Assembly (NCBI GenBank): GCA_007132975.1
Contig: SLNO01000046.1
Coordinates: 62,001 to 126,000 of the forward strand
Source of the DNA: Balneolales bacterium
Lineage (GTDB): Bacteria; Bacteroidota; Rhodothermia; Balneolales; Natronogracilivirgulaceae
Length of the DNA stretch: 64,000 bases
Direction: 5' to 3'
In this document: positions 24,772-33,403 of the stretch, piece by piece
How positions within the stretch are numbered: the stretch's first letter is position 1
Layout: every line of letters starts with the position of its first letter
Made by a program: the position numbers and the translations under genes
Notes under the pieces: generated by a model
What the model saw: only the letters and a program-made list of their open reading frames with translations
What the model was told of the DNA's origin: nothing
Database searches by the model: none

Positions 24772-26193
24772 TTATCGGTCAGCGTCCTGCTTCCCGGTCC
24801 TGAAAAATTGGCGATTGTTGTAAATGGCTAATGCGCGACCCTTTAGCTTTTCATTCAACCAGGGGGTGTTGACCGAACGGGACCGTATCTCATCCTTCGA
24901 GCATATCCATTCCGTTTCGGTATCAAACAAGGTGAGATTGGCGGCCTCGCCTTTCTCCAGCTTTGGCACCGGTATGCGAAGGATGGTACGCGGGTGGACC
25001 GCCAGCTTGCGTATGACGTCCTGGAGCGTCAGTTTGCCACCAGCCAAAAGTTGCTTGCAGATGATGCTCCAGGCCGTTTCAAGTCCGATAATCCCATTCG
25101 GCGCATATATGAACTCCACCTCCTTTTCGTCCACCGAGTGCGGTGCGTGGTCGGTGCAAATGGCATCAATGGTACCGTCCTGCAGACCCTCGATCATGGC
25201 CTGCACGTCGTCGGCTGTTCTGAGAGGCGGGTGCATCTTCCAGTTGGTGTGAAATTGCTGCCGGTCGATCTCCTCGTCGGTCAGGTCGAAGTGATGCGGA
25301 CACACCTCCGTGGTCACATTCAGGCCCTTTCGCTTCGCCTGACGTACCAGATCCACCCCCTTTCGGGTACTGATATGTGCTACGTGGACATGTCCGCCCG
25401 TCAGTTCCGCGAGCAGGATGTCGCGTGCGATCATGATCTCTTCTGCGATGGAAGGCGTGCCGGCAAGACCCAGACGGGTCGATACGCGCCCTTCGTGCAT
25501 GTGGCCGGGCCGTGAGAGCGGTAGGTCCTCCTCGTGGTTGATGACCGGGACGTCCAGCATGGCAGCATACTCCAGGGCGGTCCGCATGAGACGGCTGTCC
25601 TGAACCGGATCGCCGTCATCGCTGAAGGCAACGGCTCCACCCTCCTTCATATCGGCCATTTCGGAAATCGATTTTCCTGCACGATCCTTGGACACGGTTC
25701 CAATAGGGTAGACATCCACGGGCAGTCCCTGCGCCTGCTTGAGCACATAACTGACCACGTCCCGGGTATGAATTGGCGGATTGGTGTTCGGCATGCAGGC
25801 CACGGCCGTAAAACCTCCGTTGGCGGCCGAGTCGCACCCCGTGCGGATCGTCTCCTTGTGTTCATAGCCCGGCTCGCGCAGATGCACATGCATATCCATC
25901 CACCCCGGTGAGACAAATGCCCCTCCAGCGTCAAAGACCGGCACGCCCTCCCGGGAACCAGAGGCACTGCTGTGAGCCACAGAGGCGTTGCCATCAGCGC
26001 TTTCTTCTGCGCTGTGTTTCCCGCTGCCTTTTGTCCCGGCCGAACCGTCTGAACCGCTCCTGCTTCCGGAGACATCACTGGTAATATCAGCGATCACTCC
26101 ATTCCTGATCAGGATGGAAACGGTTTCGGTCCCGTCACGGTGTTCATCGACCGGACGTACATTGGTGATAAGGAGATCCCTTGTTTCGTTCAT
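24772..26193 (-). CDS. pyrC: Dihydroorotase, with a low-complexity insertion
   Basis: Closes carbamoyl-aspartate to dihydroorotate in pyrimidine synthesis. The 473-residue class I-type enzyme has the metal motif H102-V-H104 in DMHVHLREPG, GGFTAVACMPNTNPP near 130, later metal histidines (VINHEEDL, VHVAHISTRKG) and the catalytic CTDHAPHS near 350. An unusual stretch near residues 41-82 is rich in Ser, Gly, Ala and Glu. It interrupts the small N-terminal beta domain just before the barrel, making the protein about 40 residues longer than usual. Start at 26191-26193 (MNETRDLL) matches the family. It is convergent with the KamA-like gene and divergent from xseA; two 13-bp direct repeats lie just upstream. 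Confidence 0.95.
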   Translation of the reverse strand: MNETRDLLITNVRPVDEHRDGTETVSILIRNGVIADITSDVSGSRSGSDGSAGTKGSGKHSAEESADGNASVAHSSASGSREGVPVFDAGGAFVSPGWMDMHVHLREPGYEHKETIRTGCDSAANGGFTAVACMPNTNPPIHTRDVVSYVLKQAQGLPVDVYPIGTVSKDRAGKSISEMADMKEGGAVAFSDDGDPVQDSRLMRTALEYAAMLDVPVINHEEDLPLSRPGHMHEGRVSTRLGLAGTPSIAEEIMIARDILLAELTGGHVHVAHISTRKGVDLVRQAKRKGLNVTTEVCPHHFDLTDEEIDRQQFHTNWKMHPPLRTADDVQAMIEGLQDGTIDAICTDHAPHSVDEKEVEFIYAPNGIIGLETAWSIICKQLLAGGKLTLQDVIRKLAVHPRTILRIPVPKLEKGEAANLTLFDTETEWICSKDEIRSRSVNTPWLNEKLKGRALAIYNNRQFFRTGKQDADR

Positions 26194-26212
26194 TTGTGAC
26201 GCGATGTTGATT

Positions 26213-26241
26213 TGACGTGGGGTTGGTATGACGTGGGGTTG
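26213..26241. repeat. 13-bp direct repeat upstream of pyrC
   Basis: TGACGTGGGGTTG occurs at 26213-26225 and again at 26229-26241 (period 16), 20-48 bases before the pyrC start. A separate perfect palindrome GGGGCAGCTGCCCC lies at 26355-26368 in the same divergent region. Either could be an operator; no regulator can be named. Confidence 0.6.
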
Positions 26242-26492
26242 CGTTATGATTAACCACCGGTCATGGAATGTTGCTGCATTTGGTTTTTCCGTTTGGGAAT
26301 ATAGGCAATCCGCCCTTTCCAATCCGTGAAAAAATCTATGTGGCAGGTGCTCTCGGGGCAGCTGCCCCAACCCCATCCGGTCGGGCACATTTTTGGCGGA
26401 ACCGGGCGGGCCTGGCCAGTGAAATCACTATATTGCATGCATTCAGAAGAAGGGAAACCTGACCATTTCATTCGATTATCACATAACAGAAT

Positions 26493-27752
26493 ATGCTCCA
26501 ATATGTGGAAGAGCCCGGGAACGTAATCAGCGTAAGCGCGCTGACGCATGAGATCAAGGCGATCCTGGAGAGCGAATTTGAGCAGGTGAGCGTCCGCGGT
26601 GAAATAAGCCAGCCGCAGACCAGCCGCAACGGTCATCTCTACTTCACGCTCAAGGATGCGGAGGCGCAGCTTTCCTGTGTGATGTGGAGCTCATTGAGAC
26701 AGCAGCTTGATCAGGTTCCTAAGCACGGTGACGAAGTGATCGTGAGCGGGTCGGTGCAGGTCTACCCCCCGCACGGCCGTTATCAGCTCATTGCGCGGTC
26801 CATCAGTGCAGCCGGGATCGGGGCCCTGCAACAGGCTTTTGAAGAGCTAAAGCGCCGGCTTCAGGCCGAGGGGCTGTTCGATGAGAGCAGAAAGCGCCCG
26901 CTACCGCAGTTTCCGGAGGCGATCGGCGTGGTTACTTCCGCCACCGGTGCCGCCTTCCAGGACATGCGCAACACATTGGAAAAAAGATATCCCCTGTGCC
27001 GCGTGCTGCTGTACCACGCTGCCGTGCAAGGCGCCCAGGCCGCACCGGAAATCGTCGAGGGCATCCGCCATTTCTCGGAGGGCGGCGAGGTAGACCTGCT
27101 CATTGTCGGACGCGGAGGCGGCTCGTTGGAGGACCTGTGGGCATTCAACGAGGAGACGGTGGCACGTGCCATTGCCGGAAGCCGCGTGCCGGTCATCAGC
27201 GCGGTTGGACACGAAACCGATTTCAGCATTTCCGATTTTGTGGCGGATGTGCGCGCCGCCACGCCTACGCAGGCCATCGTCATGGCGGTCCCCGACCGCA
27301 ACGACCTGCTGATGCGCATTGGTGACCTTCAGCTGACCTTGGAACGGCGCCTAAGTGACGTTATGCAGCGCCACAGGGACACGGTATCCCGTTTTCTGGA
27401 CAACTACGCACTCCACAAGGTGAAACAGCGCATCGCCCGGCAGGCCGAAATGCTGTCATGGCAGGAGAGACAGATGAGCGGCATCCTGCGTCAGCGGCTT
27501 TCCCACATCCGCGAGCGGAACAGCCACATGGCCGATGCCATCACTTCAGCGGCCGCCCGGCGCCTTATCCAGCAGAGATCCCAGCTAAGTGATCTGCATC
27601 ACCGGCTTCTGGCTGCAGATCCCAATGCTCCCCTGAAAAAGGGCTACACCCGCATCCACCAAAAGGAACAATGGGTTCGCAGCTCCGACAGGTTCGACAG
27701 CGGCAGCCCGTTTGAAATCGAGTGGACCGACGGCAGGACGCGCCACGGTTGA
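26493..27752 (+). CDS. xseA: Exodeoxyribonuclease VII large subunit
   Basis: Degrades single-stranded DNA to short oligonucleotides with XseB, in repair and recombination. The 419 residues begin with the OB-fold nucleic-acid domain (ISVSALTHEIKAILE near 13, VRGEISQPQTSRNGHLYF near 34). The catalytic core follows with GVVTSATGAAFQDM near 144, LLIVGRGGGSLEDLW near 200 and PVISAVGHETDFSI near 232. A long helical C-terminus holds the coiled coil that binds XseB. The start at 26493 gives a typical N-terminus. The small-subunit gene xseB, often adjacent, is not found in the 78 bases that follow or elsewhere in the window. Confidence 0.96.
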   Translation: MLQYVEEPGNVISVSALTHEIKAILESEFEQVSVRGEISQPQTSRNGHLYFTLKDAEAQLSCVMWSSLRQQLDQVPKHGDEVIVSGSVQVYPPHGRYQLIARSISAAGIGALQQAFEELKRRLQAEGLFDESRKRPLPQFPEAIGVVTSATGAAFQDMRNTLEKRYPLCRVLLYHAAVQGAQAAPEIVEGIRHFSEGGEVDLLIVGRGGGSLEDLWAFNEETVARAIAGSRVPVISAVGHETDFSISDFVADVRAATPTQAIVMAVPDRNDLLMRIGDLQLTLERRLSDVMQRHRDTVSRFLDNYALHKVKQRIARQAEMLSWQERQMSGILRQRLSHIRERNSHMADAITSAAARRLIQQRSQLSDLHHRLLAADPNAPLKKGYTRIHQKEQWVRSSDRFDSGSPFEIEWTDGRTRHG

Positions 27753-27830
27753 CAGGGTGCACAGCATATTGGATAGGCAGGAACGCGCCATCGGGTAGCA
27801 AGGGACGAACCTGGCCGGACTGGCGATGTT

Positions 27831-29102
27831 CTAGAGCACTGTCATCCTGACTGTTTCGATTCGCGACTGTCTCGCCTTGCTTATGATGAACTTGTGGTTG
27901 CCGATAAGGATTTCCTCATTAACTTTGGGGATGCGTCCGGTCTCGTGGATGATGTACCCGGCCACCGTCTCATAGTTCTGGTTTTTCTCGGGCAGCTTGG
28001 TGTTCGGATAGCGCTCTGAGAGCTCCTGCAGCGGCACGTCCCCGCTCAGGATAAACGTGTTGTGGGAGACTTTCTTGATCACCACGTCTTCCATGTCGTA
28101 CTCGTCCTGGATGTCGCCTACGACCTCCTCAAGCAGGTCTTCGGTGGTGACAAGACCGGCCGTTCCCCCATATTCATCGATCACGATGGCAAGAGAGATG
28201 TTGAGTTTCTGGAATTCGGAGAGAAGGTCCTTGGATTTCTGGCTGGATGGGATGTGTTTTACGGAACGGATGATCTCATTGAGCTTGCCGGGTTTTTTGA
28301 ACAGATCGTAGGCAAAAATGACACCTATGACATTGTCAATGGACTGATCGTAGACCGGCAGTTTCGAAAAGCCGGAGGAGACGAATTTCTGCAATGCCTC
28401 CTGCAGACTGGCATTTTTTTCGACGGCTATGATCTCCGTACGCGGGATCATGGAGTCACGCACGCGCTTGTTGGAGAGCTGCAGCACGTTGGTCAGAAGT
28501 TCGGAATCATCACGGTCGATGTCCGATTCTTCACTGTCGCCGAGTTCCCGCAAAAGCATTTCGATGTCCTGGCGGCGATAGACCTGAACCGATGACTCCG
28601 ACTCCGGGATCACAAGGCGTATCAGGCGTCTGGCCAGACCGTTGGCAACGTAAATAAACGGCAGGAACAGCAGGTTGAGCATGCGGTAGACGGCCGCCAG
28701 GTTGTAGATCAACCCCTCCGAGTTGATACGAAACACCACTTTTGGGACCACCTCGCCGAATATCATGATCACTAGCGACGCGATTAGGGTCTGGATAAGC
28801 AGGACCACAAAATCAGACGGGTAGACGTCAAAGACCGAGAAATAAAGTGTGGATACGGGTTGCACCAGAAACAGCGCCATCAGGGTCGCGTACAAGACAT
28901 TGACCACGTTGTTGCCGACGAGCGTCGTGGACAAGAACGCTTCAGGATCTTTCATGAACCTTGAAAGCGCCTTTGAGCGGATGGTCTCTTTCCTGGCCCG
29001 GATTTCCAACTTCAGCCGGTTCGCAGATACATACCCGATTTCCGATCCTGCAAAAAAACCGCTCAGCAGAATCACTAACACAATCAGGAGCCACTCATTC
29101 AT
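27831..29102 (-). CDS. CNNM/CorC family transporter-associated protein (hemolysin-type, CBS domains)
   Basis: A 423-residue inner-membrane protein with the CNNM (DUF21) transmembrane domain (about 1-190; helices near 1-20, 60-85, 95-118 and 135-155). A CBS pair follows (about 205-325; [20 protein letters not shown] and [23 protein letters not shown] are typical). The C-terminal CorC_HlyC domain covers about 345-423 ([20 protein letters not shown]). Family members are linked to magnesium or sodium handling, and older hemolysin names are historical. It ends a minus-strand series below the enoyl-CoA hydratase gene, 147 bases apart, so it may have its own promoter. The transported ion cannot be read from the sequence. 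Confidence 0.9.
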   Translation of the reverse strand: MNEWLLIVLVILLSGFFAGSEIGYVSANRLKLEIRARKETIRSKALSRFMKDPEAFLSTTLVGNNVVNVLYATLMALFLVQPVSTLYFSVFDVYPSDFVVLLIQTLIASLVIMIFGEVVPKVVFRINSEGLIYNLAAVYRMLNLLFLPFIYVANGLARRLIRLVIPESESSVQVYRRQDIEMLLRELGDSEESDIDRDDSELLTNVLQLSNKRVRDSMIPRTEIIAVEKNASLQEALQKFVSSGFSKLPVYDQSIDNVIGVIFAYDLFKKPGKLNEIIRSVKHIPSSQKSKDLLSEFQKLNISLAIVIDEYGGTAGLVTTEDLLEEVVGDIQDEYDMEDVVIKKVSHNTFILSGDVPLQELSERYPNTKLPEKNQNYETVAGYIIHETGRIPKVNEEILIGNHKFIISKARQSRIETVRMTVL

Positions 29103-29249
29103 ACCGCAGCTCCCATTTCAGGCGGCGGTTCCTGTGATGACGAAGATGTATCCAATGTGTCTGTGTAACCTCTGGTATTTGTTCTGGCGGGTATCACTGT
29201 GGAACACGGCCCCGCCTTGCGACTCACGTTATCTGCCAATAATACGGTT

Positions 29250-30035
29250 TTATCTGTTATGAAACCCGGGTTTTCGTTTTTCGAGGAAGGCGGCCGTTCC
29301 TTCGCGGGCATCGTCCGTGCCGCAGAGCTGGCCGAACAGACGGGCTTCATCCTGAAAACCCTGGGCGCGATTGGGATAGGCGGCGTGGACAGACTGAATG
29401 GCAAGGCGGATGGCGATCGGTGCCTTTTTCATGATCAGCTGAAGCCATTCCCGGGATGTGCGGACCGCTTTTCCTTCTTCAACCACCTTGTTTACAAGAC
29501 CCATGTCCAGGGCGCGTTCGGCATCCACCGGATTGCCATCGAGGATCATTTCCAGGGCCCTGCCCTTGCCAATCAGGCGCGGAAGGCGCTGCGTGCCGCC
29601 ATAGCCGGGCATGAGTCCCAAACCCAGTTCGGGCAGCCCGAGTCTGGCCGTTCTGGATGCGACCCTGAGGTGGCACGCAAGGGCCAGCTCACATCCACCC
29701 CCGAGTGCGTACCCTTCAATGGCGGCTATAACCGGTTTGCCGGTCGACTCGATCAGTGACATTACGGCCTGACCCTTGGCAGAGGCCCGTTCCCCGCTCT
29801 TGATTCGCAGGTTGTTGAGTTCGGCAATATCGGCACCGGCGGCAAACGCCCTTGTTCCGGTGCCGGTCACAACAACGCCACCTACGGAATCATCTTCATG
29901 CAGCGCCTCGAATACTTGCCGGAGGTCATCCAGAACCCGGCTGTTGATCGCGTTCAGCTTTTCTGCACGGTTAATGGTTACGGTTGCAATACGGTCTTGA
30001 ATATCCACCAGAAGGGTTTCCGGCTGATAGCTCAT
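29250..30035 (-). CDS. Enoyl-CoA hydratase/isomerase (crotonase family)
   Basis: Adds water to trans-2-enoyl-CoA thioesters, or a related crotonase reaction, in the cytoplasm. The 261-residue length is standard. Visible marks are the oxyanion-hole segments RAFAAGADIAEL near 65-76 and EGYALGGGCELALACHLRVA near 104-123. The glutamate pair needed for hydration lies in GGGCELAL and LGLPELGLGLMPGYGGTQRL. The C-terminal helical region includes KAPIAIRLAIQSV. Substrate chain length cannot be decided; a short-chain (crotonyl-CoA) role is most common for this type. It follows the PspA-linked membrane gene by 54 bases on the same strand. Confidence 0.92.
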   Translation of the reverse strand: MSYQPETLLVDIQDRIATVTINRAEKLNAINSRVLDDLRQVFEALHEDDSVGGVVVTGTGTRAFAAGADIAELNNLRIKSGERASAKGQAVMSLIESTGKPVIAAIEGYALGGGCELALACHLRVASRTARLGLPELGLGLMPGYGGTQRLPRLIGKGRALEMILDGNPVDAERALDMGLVNKVVEEGKAVRTSREWLQLIMKKAPIAIRLAIQSVHAAYPNRAQGFQDEARLFGQLCGTDDAREGTAAFLEKRKPGFHNR

Positions 30036-30089
30036 AATATTCCGGGTTTGGTACAGCGCCCGGCTCAGGAACGGTGCTGTCGGTTTTTG

Positions 30090-30938
30090 TCAGCGGACAA
30101 CAAAAGGACCTGAATCGTCATCCTCCTGACCTTCCAATTGTCTCAGCACAGTATACGTAGGCGGTATGTCATCGTCAATATCCTGTATGATCGCCGATGT
30201 CTCCTCCAGTTCGCTGATGAGGCGGTCCAGATGGCCGTCCAGTTCATCGGGATGCGACATGGTGATCGATTTTTCGTGTACGTACCGGATGGCGTCTTCC
30301 ATGGTCTCCTGCTGCGACCGGCAGATCTCGGCCTTCTCGGCGGCTACCTGGTGACGTTCCAGGCGCTTTTCGAGGATCTGCATCCGCCGCTGCTTCACCT
30401 CCATGAGCCGTCCGGGGGACAGTGCCGCCATCTCCTTCTTCAGCTTGCGCATTTCAATGGTGATCGACTCGGGCGAAATGTGGTCCAGGTACTCATGGTA
30501 CCGCTCCTGCAGCACAAGGTGGTCAAGGTAATCCTTCATCATCTGCTCCAGCCTCCGGATGAGCTGGCGGGTGAGCGGACGCGACGACTCGGGCAGCCGC
30601 TCGAAATTCAGCAGCACTTTGTCGTGGATGGTCCGGAAGGCCAGGAACCTCTTCTGATTCGCCAGTTCGAGCTGGTCGAACCGGCTTTTTTCGATGAGAC
30701 CCGACCTGCGCAGCTCCTCATTTCTCCGGGAAGTGACATGGCGCCGGAACCACGGCTTCTGCGGCACCGTGCCGAGATACAGCAGTTCCAGCCCCAGGCC
30801 TACGGAAAACAGGATGGTGGGCATCCAGGGGGTTCCGGAGAACAGGAGCGCCAGGAAGCTGACGGTCAGCAGAAAGCCCAGGTTGACCGGATGCAGGAAC
30901 GCTTCCCGGGTGAAATGGATGGAGCGGTTGTCAGACAT
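30090..30938 (-). CDS. Unknown membrane-anchored coiled-coil protein coupled to PspA
   Basis: I do not recognise this 282-residue protein as a named family. Residues 17-33 and 39-58 form two membrane helices near the N-terminus. The rest (about 70-265) is charged and helical with strong coiled-coil character (RRLEQMMKDYLDHLVLQERY, EMRKLKKEMAALSP, QRRMQILEKRLERHQVAAEK), ending in an acidic tail. The start overlaps the pspA stop by 8 bases, so translation is coupled and the products may form a complex at the inner membrane face. The tail after residue 250 is proline- and aspartate-rich. It could be an anchor or modulator for PspA, analogous in position but not in sequence to PspB/PspC. Confidence 0.7.
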   Translation of the reverse strand: MSDNRSIHFTREAFLHPVNLGFLLTVSFLALLFSGTPWMPTILFSVGLGLELLYLGTVPQKPWFRRHVTSRRNEELRRSGLIEKSRFDQLELANQKRFLAFRTIHDKVLLNFERLPESSRPLTRQLIRRLEQMMKDYLDHLVLQERYHEYLDHISPESITIEMRKLKKEMAALSPGRLMEVKQRRMQILEKRLERHQVAAEKAEICRSQQETMEDAIRYVHEKSITMSHPDELDGHLDRLISELEETSAIIQDIDDDIPPTYTVLRQLEGQEDDDSGPFVVR

Positions 30939-31701
30939 GGTTGGTCTCTTTCACATGGACGGTTTTTTGGGAAAGGATGTTGGGCTCGGTGCGCTCGACG
31001 ACTACTTCGGCAGACTCTTTGCCTTCGGTAAGCGCGGGCGTGCCTTTCATTTTCTTTTTGAACTGCCGCACGATCTCGGCAGCCTTGAGCTTCTCGGCGT
31101 CGTATTCCAGCTCGAGCGACTTGCTGTCGACGCTGTCGAGCGCCAGCTCCATGCGGGCTTCGTTGCGCGCGGTTTCTTCCTTGATGCGCGTGATCATCTC
31201 ATCGTGGGTGGCATCCATGCCGCCGACCTCGAACTGCTCAAGCGTATCGGCAACCCTGGCTTGCCATTCGGAGCGCTCGCTTTCGCGCATGGCATCGCGG
31301 GCTTCGCGGATCTTGCGGTCCTTTTCGCGCATGAAGGTCTTTTTGACCTGAAGGGCCTTGTCATAGGCCAGCTGCGCCTGTTTCAGGTGCTGGCGCGACA
31401 CTTCCAGGTTTTCACGGCCGCGCTGAAGCTGCAGCGCATAGTTTTCGGCGATATCGTCCCGCTCGGCGCGGATGGCAGACTGGATGCGGGCCGTCAGGTC
31501 CTGGACCTGATCCTCGTACCGTCGCACTTCTTTCTGCAGCAGCATCACGTTGGCCTTGACCGTGGCGATGTTCTCGTTCATGCGCGGTACCTGGTCGTTC
31601 AGCTCACGGATGTTCTGTTCCAGGATCCGCTTGGGATCCTCCATTGAGCCGACGATGCCGCCGAACAGGGACTTGATGGCGCGTACAAATCTTCTCCACA
31701 T
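30931..31701 (-). CDS. pspA: PspA/IM30 (Vipp1) family membrane-stress protein
   Basis: PspA-like proteins bind stressed inner membranes and form ESCRT-III-like assemblies. The 256-residue product starts MWRRFVRAIKSLFGGIVGSM, an amphipathic helix, then long coiled-coil helices up to about residue 220 (NIATVKANVMLLQKEVRRYE, LQVKKTFMREKDRKIREARD). A basic helix follows, then a proline/charge-rich tail. ATG at 31699-31701 is chosen because GGAGAAG precedes it closely; a reading from 31737 lacks that. It sits between deoA (46 bases upstream) and a membrane-anchored coiled-coil gene that overlaps it by 8 bases. No pspF-type activator is nearby, although rpoN is in the window. Confidence 0.87.
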   Translation of the reverse strand: MWRRFVRAIKSLFGGIVGSMEDPKRILEQNIRELNDQVPRMNENIATVKANVMLLQKEVRRYEDQVQDLTARIQSAIRAERDDIAENYALQLQRGRENLEVSRQHLKQAQLAYDKALQVKKTFMREKDRKIREARDAMRESERSEWQARVADTLEQFEVGGMDATHDEMITRIKEETARNEARMELALDSVDSKSLELEYDAEKLKAAEIVRQFKKKMKGTPALTEGKESAEVVVERTEPNILSQKTVHVKETNHV

Positions 31702-31747
31702 AACTTCTCCGGTTTTGGTTGGAAAGTAACCGGACAAGTCCGGGAGA

Positions 31748-33085
31748 TCAGCTCCAGGGTTCTGCGCCGTCCCGTGTAACCTTGTCGGTGATCAGGGCCG
31801 GTATTTCCGGCCGGGAAGAACCGACGGTGACGGCATCCTGAAGCATCTGCCGGACACTGTCCGCTTGTTCTTCCTTATTCGTGAAGCACCGTGCGATTGT
31901 TTCACCCTGACGCACCGTATCGCCAATCTTTTTCTTGAGGATAATGCCGGCGGCCGGATCGATACTGTCTTCCTTGGACTTGCGCCCGGCACCCAGCTCC
32001 ACGCCGGCCATGCCGATGGCGTAGGCATCCATGGCAGTCACGTAGCCGTCGGATGCGGCGTCCACGTCAAAAGAGTGCGAGGCGGGCGGGTAATCGTCCG
32101 GGCGGTCCAGGAATCCGGTGGAGCCGTCCTGTTCCCGGACGATATCACGCAGCTTCTGCATGGCGCTGCCGTCGGAAATGGCGGCCTTGCTGCGCTCGAT
32201 GCCCTCCTCGGGCGAACCGGCCTGGCCGCCGAGCCAGATCATGGTGCCTGCCAGAAGGTGCGTGACCTCCATGAGGTCATCCGGCCCGCCTCCGTTGAGG
32301 CATTCGATGCTCTCGTACACCTCCAGCCAGTTGCCCACCATGTTGCCCAGAGGCTGCTCCATGCTCGTCAGGTAACCGATGGTGCGCTTGCCGAACTCCT
32401 CGCCGATGGAGACCAGGCGCTGCGCCAGCTTAAGCGCATCCTCCCGGGTCTTCATGAACGCGCCGTTGCCGAATTTGACGTCCAGGACCAGGGCGTCGAT
32501 GCCTTCGGCCAGTTTCTTGCTCATGATGCTGCCGGCGATCAGGGGGATGGATTCGACCGTGGCCGTGACATCGCGCAGGGCATACATGCGCTTGTCGGCG
32601 GGGGCGATCTCCTCGGTCTGGCCGATGAGTACCAGTTTGTGCTTCTTGAGCACTTCCACATAGCGTTTGAGGTCGAGGTTGACGTTGAAGCCGGGGATGG
32701 ACTCCAGTTTGTCGAGGGTGCCGCCGGAGTGGCCGAGCCCGCGGCCGGAGATCATGGGCACAGGCACGCCGCACGCCGCCACTATGGGCGCCAGTATCAG
32801 CGAGGTCTTGTCGCCAACCCCGCCGGTAGAGTGCTTGTCGACTTTGGTGCCGGGGACGTCGGACAGGTCCAGGACCGTGCCGGAATGGAGCATCTCCCGG
32901 GTTAGCGCGGCGGCTTCATCATCGTCAAGACCGTTGAGGAACGCCGCCATCAGGAAAGCGCTCATCTGATAGTCCGGCATGGAATCGCTGCTGTACTGCC
33001 GGATGAGATAGGCGATTTCATCGGAAGTGAGGGTTTCTCGACTTCGCTTCTTGCGGATCAGGGAGACGATGTTGTGGGATTGCAT
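31748..33085 (-). CDS. deoA: Thymidine / pyrimidine-nucleoside phosphorylase
   Basis: Splits thymidine (and perhaps uridine) with phosphate to free base and (deoxy)ribose-1-phosphate in nucleoside salvage. The 445-residue protein shows the alpha domain start (IAYLIRQYSSDSMPDYQMSA), the phosphate-binding signature KHSTGGVGDKTSL at residues 84-96, and SGRGLGHSGGTLDKLESIPG near 113-132. It also has DVKFGNGAFMKT near 203 and the C-terminal PYNP domain (GVELGAGRKSKEDSIDPAAG near 372). Thymidine-only DeoA and broader Pdp enzymes cannot be separated by eye. It heads a minus-strand series with pspA 46 bases downstream; the metabolic link to pspA is not obvious. Confidence 0.95.
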   Translation of the reverse strand: MQSHNIVSLIRKKRSRETLTSDEIAYLIRQYSSDSMPDYQMSAFLMAAFLNGLDDDEAAALTREMLHSGTVLDLSDVPGTKVDKHSTGGVGDKTSLILAPIVAACGVPVPMISGRGLGHSGGTLDKLESIPGFNVNLDLKRYVEVLKKHKLVLIGQTEEIAPADKRMYALRDVTATVESIPLIAGSIMSKKLAEGIDALVLDVKFGNGAFMKTREDALKLAQRLVSIGEEFGKRTIGYLTSMEQPLGNMVGNWLEVYESIECLNGGGPDDLMEVTHLLAGTMIWLGGQAGSPEEGIERSKAAISDGSAMQKLRDIVREQDGSTGFLDRPDDYPPASHSFDVDAASDGYVTAMDAYAIGMAGVELGAGRKSKEDSIDPAAGIILKKKIGDTVRQGETIARCFTNKEEQADSVRQMLQDAVTVGSSRPEIPALITDKVTRDGAEPWS

Positions 33086-33403
33086 CTGTTGAAAACTTTG
33101 GGTTCAGAAGGTCACTGGGAATATCCAGGTGGAGGATAAAGATGCGCATTTTTGCCGGTATTCCACCATGCTCATCCATGTTCCTCTGTATCGGTTTACG
33201 GTCGTGGACATTTCACCATTAAAAAGATCTGTTCAGTGATACCGGGCATGTTTCACAAGGTGTAAAAGGTGCCATAAAGCCGGATGACCGGACAGACCGG
33301 CGCATGTTTCCGGCACGGCTTTCCATATGAATTCTTGTGGAAAAATTTGATATCTTGCCACATTGTTTGACGGAATATAAGCAATGCCAACAAATAGATT
33401 GAA
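33086..33403. other. Divergent intergenic region, deoA-pspA versus pdxB operon
   Basis: No gene is supported in these 318 bases. They carry GGTCGTGGACATTTCA at 33200-33215, one mismatch from the string at 18807-18822 upstream of the exporter operon. An AT-rich stretch at 33335-33400 probably holds the promoter for the plus-strand genes. Confidence 0.5.

Noticed and set aside
31865-32905. 346-codon plus-strand open frame opposite deoA
   Set aside because: Antisense to a gene with the intact phosphorylase signature; no independent support.
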